Source of the DNA: Flavobacterium aquidurense
GTDB taxonomy: Bacteria > Bacteroidota > Bacteroidia > Flavobacteriales > Flavobacteriaceae
Direction: 5' to 3'
Length of the DNA stretch: 64,000 nt
NCBI GenBank assembly: GCA_900107365.1
Contig: FNPS01000001.1
Location: 868,001 to 932,000 of the forward strand
Shown here: piece after piece, positions 40,540-49,745 of the stretch
Position numbering within the stretch: position 1 is the first letter of the stretch
How the letters are laid out: each line of letters begins with the position of its first letter
The notes under the pieces: model-generated
The model's input: only the letters and a program-made list of their open reading frames with translations
Database searches by the model: none
Told to the model about the DNA's origin: nothing
Translations under genes and position numbers: made by a program

Positions 40540-41229
40540 ATGATAACAAATAACCGAATGAAAACAGGTGCTGCAGCAGTTGCTATCATTTACATACTAG
40601 TGCAAACTTTTCAATGGTGGGTTTTTGAAAAAGTGCCAGATACAGGAAACACAATTAACGATTTTCTAAGTGGTGGAAATAATCTTAATATTTACAGATC
40701 CTGGCTGATGCTTCTGAGTATGTTCGGGCTCTTGTATTTGTTTTTCACCATTTGTTTTGAAGATTTTACTCAAAATAAGGGTTGGCGAATTCTTGCCTTT
40801 TCAGGATTTTTTATCTTTTGCTTCTTAGAATTGTTTATTCGCTCGATCGAACTGTTCTTTGTTCAGGGATACCTGGTCGATACTTATGCAACTGCAAATA
40901 CTGAAGATCGTGCCATTATTATTAAAACGGTTATATCAATTCAGCAGCTGTGGTGGGCGCTTTATTTTCCACTTGGACTTTCTCAATTATTAGCAAGTAG
41001 TATTCTTGCAGGTTTATACTTAAAATCTACCGGAATAGATCGTTTGATCAAGGTTATTTTTATTATCAACGGTTGTCGATTGTTTATTCGAATGCTGGAT
41101 TCTTATCTTCATATTGACATTTTAGGCATAAGCACTTTATTAAATGACGAATTGTACCTGCCATTGGTGATAATTATGTTTGGATTGAAAGCTATTTGGC
41201 TGGTAAAAAAGGCTAGATTGATTATGTAA
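40540..41229 (+). CDS. Membrane protein, unknown
   Basis: A protein of 229 residues with about six transmembrane segments (around residues 9-26, 54-76, 82-102, 131-153, 165-185 and 200-222). The N-terminus has IYILVQTFQWWVFEK and the middle has the conserved-looking QQLWWALYFPLGLSQLLA. It resembles DUF4386-like proteins only in length and topology, so I do not assign a family. It converges on the small membrane gene at 41285, with a terminator between them. Confidence 0.7.
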   Translation: MITNNRMKTGAAAVAIIYILVQTFQWWVFEKVPDTGNTINDFLSGGNNLNIYRSWLMLLSMFGLLYLFFTICFEDFTQNKGWRILAFSGFFIFCFLELFIRSIELFFVQGYLVDTYATANTEDRAIIIKTVISIQQLWWALYFPLGLSQLLASSILAGLYLKSTGIDRLIKVIFIINGCRLFIRMLDSYLHIDILGISTLLNDELYLPLVIIMFGLKAIWLVKKARLIM

Positions 41230-41248
41230 TGTCTTTTTTATAATAAGA

Positions 41249-41284
41249 CTAAAATACGCCAGATTGATTCTGGCTTATTTTAGT
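41249..41284. terminator. Hairpin terminator between convergent genes
   Basis: Arms CTAAAATACGCCAGA and TCTGGCTTATTTTAG around a TTGAT loop, at the meeting point of the 40540-41229 gene and the 41285 gene. Confidence 0.75.
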
Positions 41285-41669
41285 TCAGTTGTGTTTTATT
41301 TTTATTTTTATTTTCCAGTAAAAATAAACCGTAAAAATAGTTATCAAGACCATAATCCATACAACCGGGGTACTGAAAAAGCTTTGGTAACTTCTGCCAT
41401 TTGGTATTTCTATAAAAGGTACTGTGATAAGAAAATCCAATAACAAAGCTGTTCCTGATAGTACAAATCCAACTATCATTCCGTTGGTTTTATATTTTTT
41501 TTTATAATAAAACTGAGCTGCCAGAAAAGCATAGAATAAAAGGCAAATCATAACAATGAAAGCTTGTACTAAAAAGAGATCTTTAATTATCGGAATCTTT
41601 CCCAAAACATAGAAAGTTACACTAACACAAGTCCAAACGAATAAACCAGACAATATTCCAGAAAAACAT
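41285..41669 (-). CDS. Small membrane protein, DUF5367-like, probable frameshift at start
   Basis: About 125 residues and four transmembrane segments: WTCVSVTFYVLG, IVMICLLFYAFLAAQF, GMIVGFVLSGTALLLDF and VVWIMVLITIFTVYFY. The downstream frame opens only at TTG (41653). The in-frame sequence before it (FSGIL) still looks coding, while an ATG at 41669 (MFFWNIVW) lies one base out of frame, with a five-T run between. A one-base loss in that run would join ATG TTT T.. to the frame. It follows the NmrA gene by a few bases, so the two are likely cotranscribed. The TVPFIEIPNGRSYQSFF block recalls DUF5367; tentative. Confidence 0.6.
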
Positions 41670-41674
41670 TCGAT

Positions 41675-42517
41675 TTAATTTTGAGATACGGTCTGATTCC
41701 AAACTCCGGTTTTAGCCGTTTCTAATGCATAAGCAGCAAAATCTTTGGCTTTTTTGCCTAAAACCTTTTCGATATCGGATGTAATAGATGAATTTCGGCC
41801 ATCTAAAACTTGTTCAAATAAATAGTTTACCAGCCAAATATGATCTTCGGGAACCTGATATTCTCGCAGCTTCTGAATATATTCTTCTAAAGTTAAAGAC
41901 TGAAAAGCGATTTCTCTTCCGGCGGCTTTTGCAATTTCGGCAATAGCTTCCTGAAATGTCAAGAGTCTTGGGCCTGTAAGTTCATAGATTTGTCCGTTGT
42001 GTTTTTCCTCTAAAAGAGATGTCACAATTACATCCGCAATATCATCGGCATCTGTAAAAGGTTCTAATGCTTCTGCTCTTGGTAATGCAACGTAACCTGC
42101 TAGTATTGGTTCCAGAAAGAAGCTTTCGTTAAAGTTTTGGTTGAACCAGCTTGCGCGTACGATTGTCCATTTTTTGGCATTGGTTTTTACTATTTCTTCA
42201 CAAACTTGCGCTTCTTTTTCACCTCTTCCGGAAAGTAAGACCATTTTCTGAACGCCCATTTGAGTTGCCAAACGACTAAAAAGCTGAATAGCGGTTGTTG
42301 CGGATGGAATAGCTAAATCTGGCTGGTAACTAATATAAACGGCATCTATGTCCTGAAGTGCCGCTTGCCAGGTTTCGGGTTTTTCCCAGTCAAACGGAAC
42401 GGCAGCAGATCGCGAACCTGCGCGAACTTCGACATCAGTATTATGTTTTAATCTTTCCAATACCCTGCTTCCTGTTTTCCCGTTGGCGCCCAGAACTAAA
42501 ATTTTTGTAGTTTTCAT
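41675..42517 (-). CDS. NmrA-like NAD(P)-binding oxidoreductase
   Basis: A protein of 280 residues of the atypical SDR group. It opens with the Rossmann motif ILVLGANGKTGSRVLERL, has VRASWFNQNFNESFF and DADDIADVIV, and ends with a substrate helix region, as in NmrA/QOR2-type quinone reductases. The usual catalytic Tyr-xxx-Lys is not present. It probably senses or reduces quinones or other small molecules with NADPH. The gene is downstream of an AraC-type regulator, on the same strand and 72 bases away. Confidence 0.85.
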   Translation of the reverse strand: MKTTKILVLGANGKTGSRVLERLKHNTDVEVRAGSRSAAVPFDWEKPETWQAALQDIDAVYISYQPDLAIPSATTAIQLFSRLATQMGVQKMVLLSGRGEKEAQVCEEIVKTNAKKWTIVRASWFNQNFNESFFLEPILAGYVALPRAEALEPFTDADDIADVIVTSLLEEKHNGQIYELTGPRLLTFQEAIAEIAKAAGREIAFQSLTLEEYIQKLREYQVPEDHIWLVNYLFEQVLDGRNSSITSDIEKVLGKKAKDFAAYALETAKTGVWNQTVSQN

Positions 42518-42589
42518 ATCAATTCGTTTTAAGTGATTAACTGATACAAATTTGGTTTGATTAAAACGAAATCATTTGTCGGAAAAGAA

Positions 42590-43468
42590 TTAAGATTTGT
42601 TTGAAAGGAATTGTTGTTTGACGTCATTCGGTCGTGTGCCGAATTTAGTATAAAAGGCATTCGAGAACGAACTCAAACTTTCATAACCGACTTCCCAGGC
42701 CGATTCCTGTACGGTTTTTTCGCTGTCGCGGAGTAGTTCATAGGCTTTATGCAGTCTTTCTTCCTGAATGTATTTGAAAACCGGAATTCCGAAAAGCTCT
42801 TTAAAATTCTTTTTCAGTTTATTGCTGTTGAGGCCCACCATTTTGGATAATTCGGTAATCGATGGCGGTTTAGAATAATGAGTGGTAACAATTTCCTTGG
42901 CGTGATAAAGTTTGTTTTTGTCGTATTCCGATAAATCCGCTTTTTTGTCTGTGGTCAGCAAGGCAAAAAAATGGGCTAAAAGTTCGTTGACCTGGCTTTT
43001 TAAAAATAGCAGTCGGGTAGTGCCGGTGTACGAAGTATTGAAGATTTTCTGAACAGCCAATTGCATATCCAATGTCATGTAAAATGCCGGACCTTTTACA
43101 AAATGCTCTTTTGGATGCATCAAATACGATAGATGGTTTTCGAAGATTTCTTTTTCAGCCTTAGGCAACGAGTTAATGTATTTAAGTTTGGCAAAAACAC
43201 TGATCGACTGCAACGGTTTGTCCGGTTCGATTTTATGGGCAAATTCTACTTTCTGATTCCCAAAGAAACAAATAGCCAAACCGGTAGTATTCGTGAGGTA
43301 TTTGGTTTGATTGTTATGTTTGATTTCCAATTCGACATTGCCCGAACCGTAAAAAGCAAAACCAATGGAATCGCCGTCAATTTCGCATTTCTCCACTACT
43401 GTTTTTGTCGCGTAAGACTGCTCAATTAAAACAATAAAATCATTTACTTCCAGAATATCTGTTGTCAT
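42590..43468 (-). CDS. AraC-family transcription regulator
   Basis: A protein of 292 residues. The C-terminal two helix-turn-helix domain (about 190-290) reads PSITELSKMVGLNSNKLKKN and ESAWEVGYESLSSFSNAFY, ending with the family GTRPNDVKQQF. The N-terminal half is a jelly-roll-like ligand domain with no recognisable partner. It lies upstream of the NmrA and small membrane genes and probably regulates them. A 610-base stretch of palindromic repeats separates it from ApbE. Confidence 0.9.
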   Translation of the reverse strand: MTTDILEVNDFIVLIEQSYATKTVVEKCEIDGDSIGFAFYGSGNVELEIKHNNQTKYLTNTTGLAICFFGNQKVEFAHKIEPDKPLQSISVFAKLKYINSLPKAEKEIFENHLSYLMHPKEHFVKGPAFYMTLDMQLAVQKIFNTSYTGTTRLLFLKSQVNELLAHFFALLTTDKKADLSEYDKNKLYHAKEIVTTHYSKPPSITELSKMVGLNSNKLKKNFKELFGIPVFKYIQEERLHKAYELLRDSEKTVQESAWEVGYESLSSFSNAFYTKFGTRPNDVKQQFLSNKS

Positions 43469-43582
43469 ACTAATCAGGATGTTTTGATAAAAGTATGAAA
43501 AGTTGCTGTTTAAGGAATTAAAAATTTAGAATTAAAAATTAAAAATCTGCCAAATCTGCTGAATCTGCGTGAGAAAAAAATT

Positions 43583-44070
43583 AAACACATAGAAACATAG
43601 TTTTTGTGTCTAAAAATAAGGTAATGGAAAGAAACTAGTTTCTCACACATAGCTTTGCGTTTTTAAGGAATTAGAAATTAAAAATCTGCCGAATGTGCTA
43701 AATCTGCGTGAGAAAAAAATTAAACACATAGAGAACATAGGTTTTATGTCTAAAAAAAGGAAATGGAAAGAAACTAGTTTCTAACACATAGCTTTGCGTT
43801 TTTAAGGAATTAAAAATCTGCCGAATCTGCTAAATCTGCGTGAGAAAAAAATTAAACACATAGAAACATAGTTTTTGTGTCTAAAAAGAAGGTAATGGAA
43901 AGAAACTAGTTTCTCACACATAGCTTTGCGTTTTTAAGGAATTAGAAATTAAAAATCTGCTTAAATCTTTTTAAATCTGCGTGAAAAAAATTATACACAT
44001 AGCTATGTGTTTTTAGACAAATGAAATGCCTTTTTTAAGCGTTTACAAAGTCTATGTCTCTATGTGTTTA
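43583..44070. repeat. Cluster of AAACTAGTTT palindromic repeat elements
   Basis: Three full tandem copies and a partial one of the AAACACATAG...GGAAAGAAACTAGTTTC family, each about 138 bases, separated by AAAAATCTGC(C/T) words. The final part ends CTATGTCTCTATGTGTTTA. The gap 43469-44077 between araC and apbE consists almost wholly of this. No gene. Confidence 0.85.
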
Positions 44071-44077
44071 AAATAAC

Positions 44078-45082
44078 CTAGTTTTTCAAATGAAATTTAG
44101 TCTTATTAAAATTCTTCGATTTAATAATTTTCCCTTTATCTGTAATCATAATCCAACGGTATTCCGGATATTTAGTGATGAGTTTGATTCCGGCTTCTTT
44201 TCCTAAAACCATGATCGAAGTACTAAATCCATTGGCCGTTTCGGCATTGGGACCAAAAACAGAAACACTGCAAAGTCCGGTAGAAGGATATCCGGTCGCA
44301 GGATTGATGATGTGCGAATATCTTTTGCCATCTAAAACCACAAATTTCTCGTAACTCCCGGAAGTCGTTACCGCTCCATCGTGCAACGGAACAACGGCAA
44401 AAAGTTTATCGGTCTGAAAAGGATTCGTCATGCCAATGTTCCAGTCTTTGCCATTCGGTTGTTTTCCCCAAACGGTCATATCTCCGGTGGCGTTTACAAT
44501 TCCGGCTTTTATGCCTTTGGAAAGCATTATATCTTTGCATTTATTAGTCGCATATCCTTCGCCTAAAGCGCCAAATCCAATTTTCATTCCTTTTAATTTC
44601 AGGAAAATAGTCGATTGAGTGCTGTCTAAAATGATGTTTTTGTAACCAACTTTCTCTACTGATTTTTTTATGGCTTCCGCCGAAGGCATTTCGGTCATCG
44701 AGCCGTCAAATTTCCAAATACGGTCCATGGCCGCAAAACTGATATCGAAAGCACCGTTGGTAATTTCAGAAAAATGCAACGCTCTTTTGGTGAGTTCAAA
44801 AACTTCTTTATCCACTTTTACAGGACGAAATCCCGCATTCTGATTGACTTCTGAAACTTGCGAAGTAGATTTCCAGTCTGAAATGAGGTTTTCGATTCGG
44901 GTGATTTCGGCAATAATTTCATCAATTGATTTTTCTGCTGTCAGAGAATCGTTTGCTACAATCGAAATGTCAAATCGGCCTCCCATAAGCATTGTGGTTC
45001 TTTTTCGGAGCGTTTGGGCTTCAGCATTGAAAGCGCAAACCAGTACTAAAAGGAACAGGAATGGATTATATTTACATTGCAT
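44078..45082 (-). CDS. apbE: ApbE, FAD:protein FMN transferase (exported)
   Basis: A protein of 334 residues from the ATG at 45082 (MQCKYNPFLFLLVLVCAF), which gives a signal peptide ending AEA. The ApbE fold is seen in MLMGGRFDISIVAND, GAFDISFAAMDRIW, the GFGALGEGYATNKCK block and ATGDMTVWGKQPNGKDW, and in the late HIINPATGYPS, a catalytic signature. It transfers FMN from FAD onto a Thr or Ser of a periplasmic partner. It follows the PepSY flavoreductase gene across one repeat element, and the upstream DUF2271 protein carries the acceptor motif. Confidence 0.92.
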   Translation of the reverse strand: MQCKYNPFLFLLVLVCAFNAEAQTLRKRTTMLMGGRFDISIVANDSLTAEKSIDEIIAEITRIENLISDWKSTSQVSEVNQNAGFRPVKVDKEVFELTKRALHFSEITNGAFDISFAAMDRIWKFDGSMTEMPSAEAIKKSVEKVGYKNIILDSTQSTIFLKLKGMKIGFGALGEGYATNKCKDIMLSKGIKAGIVNATGDMTVWGKQPNGKDWNIGMTNPFQTDKLFAVVPLHDGAVTTSGSYEKFVVLDGKRYSHIINPATGYPSTGLCSVSVFGPNAETANGFSTSIMVLGKEAGIKLITKYPEYRWIMITDKGKIIKSKNFNKTKFHLKN

Positions 45083-45105
45083 ATTATTCGTTGTGTTTAG
45101 TTTTT

Positions 45106-45385
45106 TAACACATAGAAAAACATAGGTTTTATGTGTCAAAAAGGATATGGAAAGAAACTAGTTTCTCACACATAGCTATGCGTTTAATAAATTAAAAATT
45201 TAGAATTAAAAATTAAAAATTAAAAATCTGCTAAATCTGCGTGACAAAAATTAAACATATAGAAACATATTTTTTATGTCTAAAAAAAGGAAATTTAAAA
45301 AACTAATTTTTATACAAAGCTATGTGTTTTAAAATCAATGAAATGCCTTTTTTAAGCGGCTTCAAAGCTATGTTTCTATGTGTTT
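45106..45385. repeat. AAACTAGTTT palindromic repeat elements, two copies
   Basis: Starts AACACATAGAAAAACATAGG, has GGAAAGAAACTAGTTTCTC at about 45148, a decayed second copy (AAAAAACTAATTTTT at about 45295) and ends CTATGTTTCTATGTGTTT. It fills the gap between the flavoreductase and apbE. Confidence 0.8.
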
Positions 45386-45404
45386 AAAATTTCAGACTTT
45401 AAAT

Positions 45405-47585
45405 TTAATAACAATCCGTCAATACTTGACCCTTGTTTTTATAATCGCTTAGTTGTTTGTTTTTCTCTACTAATAAAGTTTCAAGAGTCGCTTCAACATC
45501 TTTTTGCATGGCCAATGAACCACAAATCATAATTACGCCATTATTTTCTAATAAATCCAGAAAAAAGTCAGCATCACGTTTGATTAAATCCATTACATAA
45601 TAATGATTTTCTTCCTGCGATAAAGCCAAATGGAAACTTTGCAAATGTTGTTTCTGCATCATTTGGGATGCGAAGGTTTTATAACCTGTAACCGTTTCCG
45701 TTTCCATTCGGAAGCCGGCGTATAAATGTGTTTCGGTTTTTTTCTTGTTTTGTTCGATCATTCCAAGGAAAGGCGCAATTCCGGTTCCGTTGGAGATAAA
45801 AGCCACTTTAGAAGCTTTCTTTGGTAAATGAAAAGCATGATTATTAATGATTCTAGCCTTAATGACATTACCAGGTTTCAGCTCATTCAAAAAGCCGGAG
45901 CCCAATCCATTAGGATGTAATTTGACAACCAATTGAATGTTGCCGGAATGATTTCCAATAGAGTAGAGGCGCTCTCTGGTGTCATTGGCAGGATAAATAG
46001 CCAGTAAGTCGCCAGAAGTAAATTTGGCTCTCATATTGGCACGAAGCGTAATAATAAAAGTATGTTCTGTTTCAGAAATTGCCGTTTTGTCTAAAACCAT
46101 TAATTTCTGCAAACCTTTTGGCGCATGATTGTATAAAGAAGGCGTTGTCGATAATGAAATTCCGGTCTTGGCACTCCACAATTTAATCCACTCTACAAAT
46201 TCCACAGCTGATTTGTCGTTGACAGTCTGTAAATCCAGAAAACGTTCTGCCCAATTTTGTTCTTCTAAAAGTTCATTAATTTCACGGGCAAAACCACAAA
46301 AATTAGCGTAAGCTTTCGAACCAAATCCGACAACAGAAAAATTGATTTTGTGTTGTTGCTTGTGTTTCTTTAAAAGGGAAATAAATTTCTTCCCATTAGA
46401 TGGGGCATCTCCCAATCCGTGTGTAGAAGAAAAAACGATAATATGTGCTGCTTTCGGAAAAACAGTATAACTATTCAATTCGGTTAAAAAAGCCTTTTCA
46501 CCGGCGGCATTCAGTTGTTTCTGAATCGCATTGGCAAATCTAAGTGAACTTCCATTTTCAGAACCAGCCAGTAAAATGTATTTACTTTCGTTGGCTTTGA
46601 ATTTGTTTTTAATTCGGCTTGACCTTCTTTTTAATGTCATCGCAAAACCGGAGTAGATAAAAAAGAGAATATTAGCAGCGGCAAGAGCAAGAACCAAAGC
46701 CCAGATCGCGTTTATTCTTCCGGTATGGAGATCTAAACTCAAATCGGCAAATTGAGCTGTCATTGGAGCGCGTTTTTCGCTAATTACTTCACCTGTAACC
46801 TGATTCACTTCAATTTCGCGGTCTTTTAATGTTATGATATAGTATTCTTCAGGATCATCAGTAAAAGGGAATTCGATTTTCTTTACATCTGTCAAAAGTG
46901 TCGTCTTGAAAATATTGACAGCTTTTTTGGCAGGCACAATGGTTTCTGATTTTTCTTTTTGCTCTTTTTTATCCATGAAAAAGTTAAACCTTTCCAGCGA
47001 TAAATACGTGCCTGTAAGCGCAATAACCAAAATCGGAATTAAAGCCAATCGGCCTAAAACAACATGATAATACTGAGCAAAATATTCTTTAATTACTTTC
47101 GAAAAGAAATTGCGGATTCCTTTTTGTCTTTTTAAAACCAAAACAAATCCTGAAATAGCAATTAAGAATAATAAAAAGGAAATAACACCCACAAAAAAAC
47201 GACCCGCTTCATGCAAAAATAAAGAACGATGAAGGCTCGTGATCCATTGAATAAACTCAGTTTTCTTGACCGGAGTTCCTGACTTTTTTCCTGTTTTAAC
47301 ATCAACATAAGCATTGATGTCATTCCCGTCCTGATCGATAGCCTGCAGTGTTACAAACTTGTTGTAATCAACAGTTAATTCTGTCATTTCAGAATAATTC
47401 TTTTTTAGTACAGGAAGCGTTTCTCCTAAAGTAATTTTATCAAAATTTTCGATTTTGTACGGAAGTGTTTTTTCCTGTACAGCATCAACGGCCAGGATAA
47501 TACCTGTTACCGATGCCAAAATTAAAAATAAAGAAGAAACCAAAGCCAAAGCCAGGTGAGAGGAACGCCAAAAAGAAAGAGTCAT
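45405..47585 (-). CDS. PepSY-domain membrane flavoreductase (flavodoxin + FAD/NADPH)
   Basis: A protein of 726 residues from the ATG at 47585 (MTLSFWRSSHLALALVSS), which starts at a natural transmembrane helix. The N-terminal half has four or so transmembrane segments with His residues (SLHRSLFLHEAGRFF, QYYHVVLGRLALIP, LDLHTGRINAIW) in PepSY modules. A flavodoxin domain follows (LLAGSENGSSLRFANAI), then a CPR-like FAD and NAD(P) domain (RERLYSIGNHSG, VAFISNGTGIAPFLG). It moves electrons from cytosolic NADPH across the membrane to an extracytoplasmic flavoprotein. The gene lies between the DUF2271 acceptor and apbE, all on one strand. Confidence 0.88.
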   Translation of the reverse strand: MTLSFWRSSHLALALVSSLFLILASVTGIILAVDAVQEKTLPYKIENFDKITLGETLPVLKKNYSEMTELTVDYNKFVTLQAIDQDGNDINAYVDVKTGKKSGTPVKKTEFIQWITSLHRSLFLHEAGRFFVGVISFLLFLIAISGFVLVLKRQKGIRNFFSKVIKEYFAQYYHVVLGRLALIPILVIALTGTYLSLERFNFFMDKKEQKEKSETIVPAKKAVNIFKTTLLTDVKKIEFPFTDDPEEYYIITLKDREIEVNQVTGEVISEKRAPMTAQFADLSLDLHTGRINAIWALVLALAAANILFFIYSGFAMTLKRRSSRIKNKFKANESKYILLAGSENGSSLRFANAIQKQLNAAGEKAFLTELNSYTVFPKAAHIIVFSSTHGLGDAPSNGKKFISLLKKHKQQHKINFSVVGFGSKAYANFCGFAREINELLEEQNWAERFLDLQTVNDKSAVEFVEWIKLWSAKTGISLSTTPSLYNHAPKGLQKLMVLDKTAISETEHTFIITLRANMRAKFTSGDLLAIYPANDTRERLYSIGNHSGNIQLVVKLHPNGLGSGFLNELKPGNVIKARIINNHAFHLPKKASKVAFISNGTGIAPFLGMIEQNKKKTETHLYAGFRMETETVTGYKTFASQMMQKQHLQSFHLALSQEENHYYVMDLIKRDADFFLDLLENNGVIMICGSLAMQKDVEATLETLLVEKNKQLSDYKNKGQVLTDCY

Positions 47586-47657
47586 GAAGTAGTATGCTAA
47601 AAAGTAAATAAGCTTTGTCAAAGTTTTAAACTTTAACAAAGCTATGTTTTTTATGTA

Positions 47658-48137
47658 TTATATTTTATTTAATCTTACGTATCTGATGTATCCTTTTCCT
47701 TCTGTTTTGTCAGCAAGACCTTCAGTTGTAAGTGGAATTTCAGCATCACTTATATGATACTTTTGATCTTCAACAGCCGACTCAAATCGTAGTTTATATC
47801 CTTTATTGATTTTAGAATCATCAATCTCAAATGTGGTAATGCTACGATCGCCACCAGTTACAGATGCTCCGCTAATCGCACTAACATCTTCGTGTTTTTG
47901 AGTCTGAAATTTATTCCACTCCTTCAATGATTTGTACCATTTTTTGTCATCACCCATTACATAAAGCGTTTTTTCGTATTCTCCTTTTGGATTAATAAGT
48001 GAAACGACAATATAAGCTCCTTCGCCCATATAATTGGCCATTTGCAGCATACATTTGTATTTGCTTTGCGCAACAGATTGGAAAGAAACGATACAGATTA
48101 ATGAAGCAGTTAAGGCTATTTTGAATATTGATTTCAT
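47658..48137 (-). CDS. DUF2271-family exported protein, candidate ApbE substrate
   Basis: A protein of 159 residues with a signal peptide ending VAQS. The core YKCMLQMANYMGEGAYIVVS, KGEYEKTLYVMGDDKKWY and KWYKSLKEWNKF fits DUF2271. It holds the sequence ISGASVTGGD, which resembles the S/T-GA-S/T flavinylation motif recognised by ApbE, so FMN is probably bound through that Ser or Thr. The role would be an extracytoplasmic electron acceptor of the PepSY flavoreductase, 72 bases downstream. A heptad repeat lies between it and the ankyrin gene. Confidence 0.82.
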   Translation of the reverse strand: MKSIFKIALTASLICIVSFQSVAQSKYKCMLQMANYMGEGAYIVVSLINPKGEYEKTLYVMGDDKKWYKSLKEWNKFQTQKHEDVSAISGASVTGGDRSITTFEIDDSKINKGYKLRFESAVEDQKYHISDAEIPLTTEGLADKTEGKGYIRYVRLNKI

Positions 48138-48144
48138 GTTTTGA

Positions 48145-48230
48145 AATTATGAATTGTGAATGTGAATATGAATTGTGAAATGTGAAATGTGAAATGTGAA
48201 TTGTGAAATGTGATTCTACATTCACTTCTA
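48145..48230. repeat. Heptad-period repeat GTGAAAT / GAATTGT
   Basis: About eight seven-base units such as GTGAATT and GTGAAAT, plus a CATTCACTTC segment, between the DUF2271 gene and the ankyrin gene. Non-coding. Confidence 0.75.
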
Positions 48231-48260
48231 ACATCTCACATTTTACATCTTACTTTTAAC

Positions 48261-49745
48261 CTATTTTAAAAATTCGATTGATATATTTTGTTTTGTCAAA
48301 GACTCGTTTTCTTTTGCAAGAGCGTAGGCACTTTCGTCAAATTCCGTTTTAATGTCTTTTTTAGCGCCACTTGAAATTAGATATTTTAAGATTTCATCGT
48401 TTTTAGAAATCATGGCCGCTTTATGTAAAGCCGTCATACCATCTTTGTTTTTGGCATTGACATCAATGTTTAAAGAAGCTAATTTTTTCAACAAAGTTAA
48501 ATCATTTTTTAGAACAGCTAAATGATATAAAGTGTTACCATCTTTTTGAGCAGCAGCAAGATTCAAACCTTTGTCTTGTAATAATTTTACTTTCGCTTCA
48601 AAAGGATCTTGCCCTTTCGATGCTTCAGGACGATACGATTGAATTAGATATACACCTAAATTATTACCGTCTTTATCCGTAACATTTACAGCTGCACCTT
48701 TGTTTAAAAGAAGCGCGACATTTTCAGGAGTTCCAGATTTTACAGCCAGTGTTAAGGCCGATTCTCCTTTTACATTTTTCAAATTAATATCTTTCGCAGC
48801 AGGAAGTAACAATTCTAATGCACCATTTTCTCTTGCTCCGGCAGCGATCATAAATGGAGTATTTCCATCTTTGTTTACTTTATTGGCATCTGCACCTTTT
48901 GCAAGGAAATAACTGATAATTTCTTTCTGATTTGGTTTTCCTGCCAAAGCGTGAAGAATAGTTTCTCCTGATTTGTTTACTGCGGTAGGTTTTAGTTTTA
49001 CTTCTTCAACTAAATATTTATAGGCTTCCAATGAAGTAGTTTCTCTACGGCTTCCCTGTGCCGCAAAAAACAAGGCATTGTCGGTCGCTTTGATTCCTTT
49101 TGAAGCAATTTTTTTCAATAAATCAATATTTCCAATTCTTGCAGCATAATTAAAAGCTGTATTTCCATTGTTATCTACATCTTTAAGAGACATTCCTTTT
49201 TTAGTGAAATATTCTGCAGTAGTCAGGTTTTTATCGAAAGGAATCGTTAGTAGCAATAAATTTGCCCCATCGTTATATTTTTTCTTCGGATTTAATCCTG
49301 CCTTGAAGAAGGCCTCATATAAAGCCGGATCAATTTGCCCGTTTGCAGCAGCAAAATCAGCCGGAGTAGCAGCGTGACTGTCTTCAGTATTAATATCAGA
49401 ACCTTTTGCAATTAGATATTCTACTATTTCTACATTTCCTCTATAAGCAGCCCAATGCAGATAAATACGATTGTCGTGTGTCGGTTTATTAATTGGATTT
49501 CCAGGTTGGTCAAGCAAAAACTTTATCGTTGTATTGGGAGCATCATTATTAATAGCAATAACAACAACATCAAATGCATTTGCATTTGCTTCTGCCGGAT
49601 TACTTCCTTTTGCGATTTCTGCTTTTACGGTTTCTACTGTTGGTGCAGTTTTCCAAAAAGAGGCTTCCAATAAAGTATTCTTTTGCTGAGCATTAGAAAA
49701 TAAGGCAGCAACTAACGCAATTGAAATGAAAAGTTTCTTTTTCAT
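48261..49745 (-). CDS. Exported ankyrin-repeat protein
   Basis: A protein of 494 residues with a signal peptide (MKKKLFISIALVAALFSNAQ) and about ten ankyrin repeats: the consensus NxDGxTPLHxAAxxGHxEIVxxLLxxGA appears as NRIYLHWAAYRGNVEIVEYL, HAATPADFAAANGQ, NGNTAFNYAARIGNIDLL, KSGETILHALAG, DGNTPFMIAAGARENG, KGESALTLAVKSG, DGNTLYHLAVL and DGMTALHKAAM. It should bind a partner in the periplasm. It heads the flavinylation operon, probably as a stability or scaffold factor; the role in the redox pathway is inferred. Confidence 0.85.
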   Translation of the reverse strand: MKKKLFISIALVAALFSNAQQKNTLLEASFWKTAPTVETVKAEIAKGSNPAEANANAFDVVVIAINNDAPNTTIKFLLDQPGNPINKPTHDNRIYLHWAAYRGNVEIVEYLIAKGSDINTEDSHAATPADFAAANGQIDPALYEAFFKAGLNPKKKYNDGANLLLLTIPFDKNLTTAEYFTKKGMSLKDVDNNGNTAFNYAARIGNIDLLKKIASKGIKATDNALFFAAQGSRRETTSLEAYKYLVEEVKLKPTAVNKSGETILHALAGKPNQKEIISYFLAKGADANKVNKDGNTPFMIAAGARENGALELLLPAAKDINLKNVKGESALTLAVKSGTPENVALLLNKGAAVNVTDKDGNNLGVYLIQSYRPEASKGQDPFEAKVKLLQDKGLNLAAAQKDGNTLYHLAVLKNDLTLLKKLASLNIDVNAKNKDGMTALHKAAMISKNDEILKYLISSGAKKDIKTEFDESAYALAKENESLTKQNISIEFLK

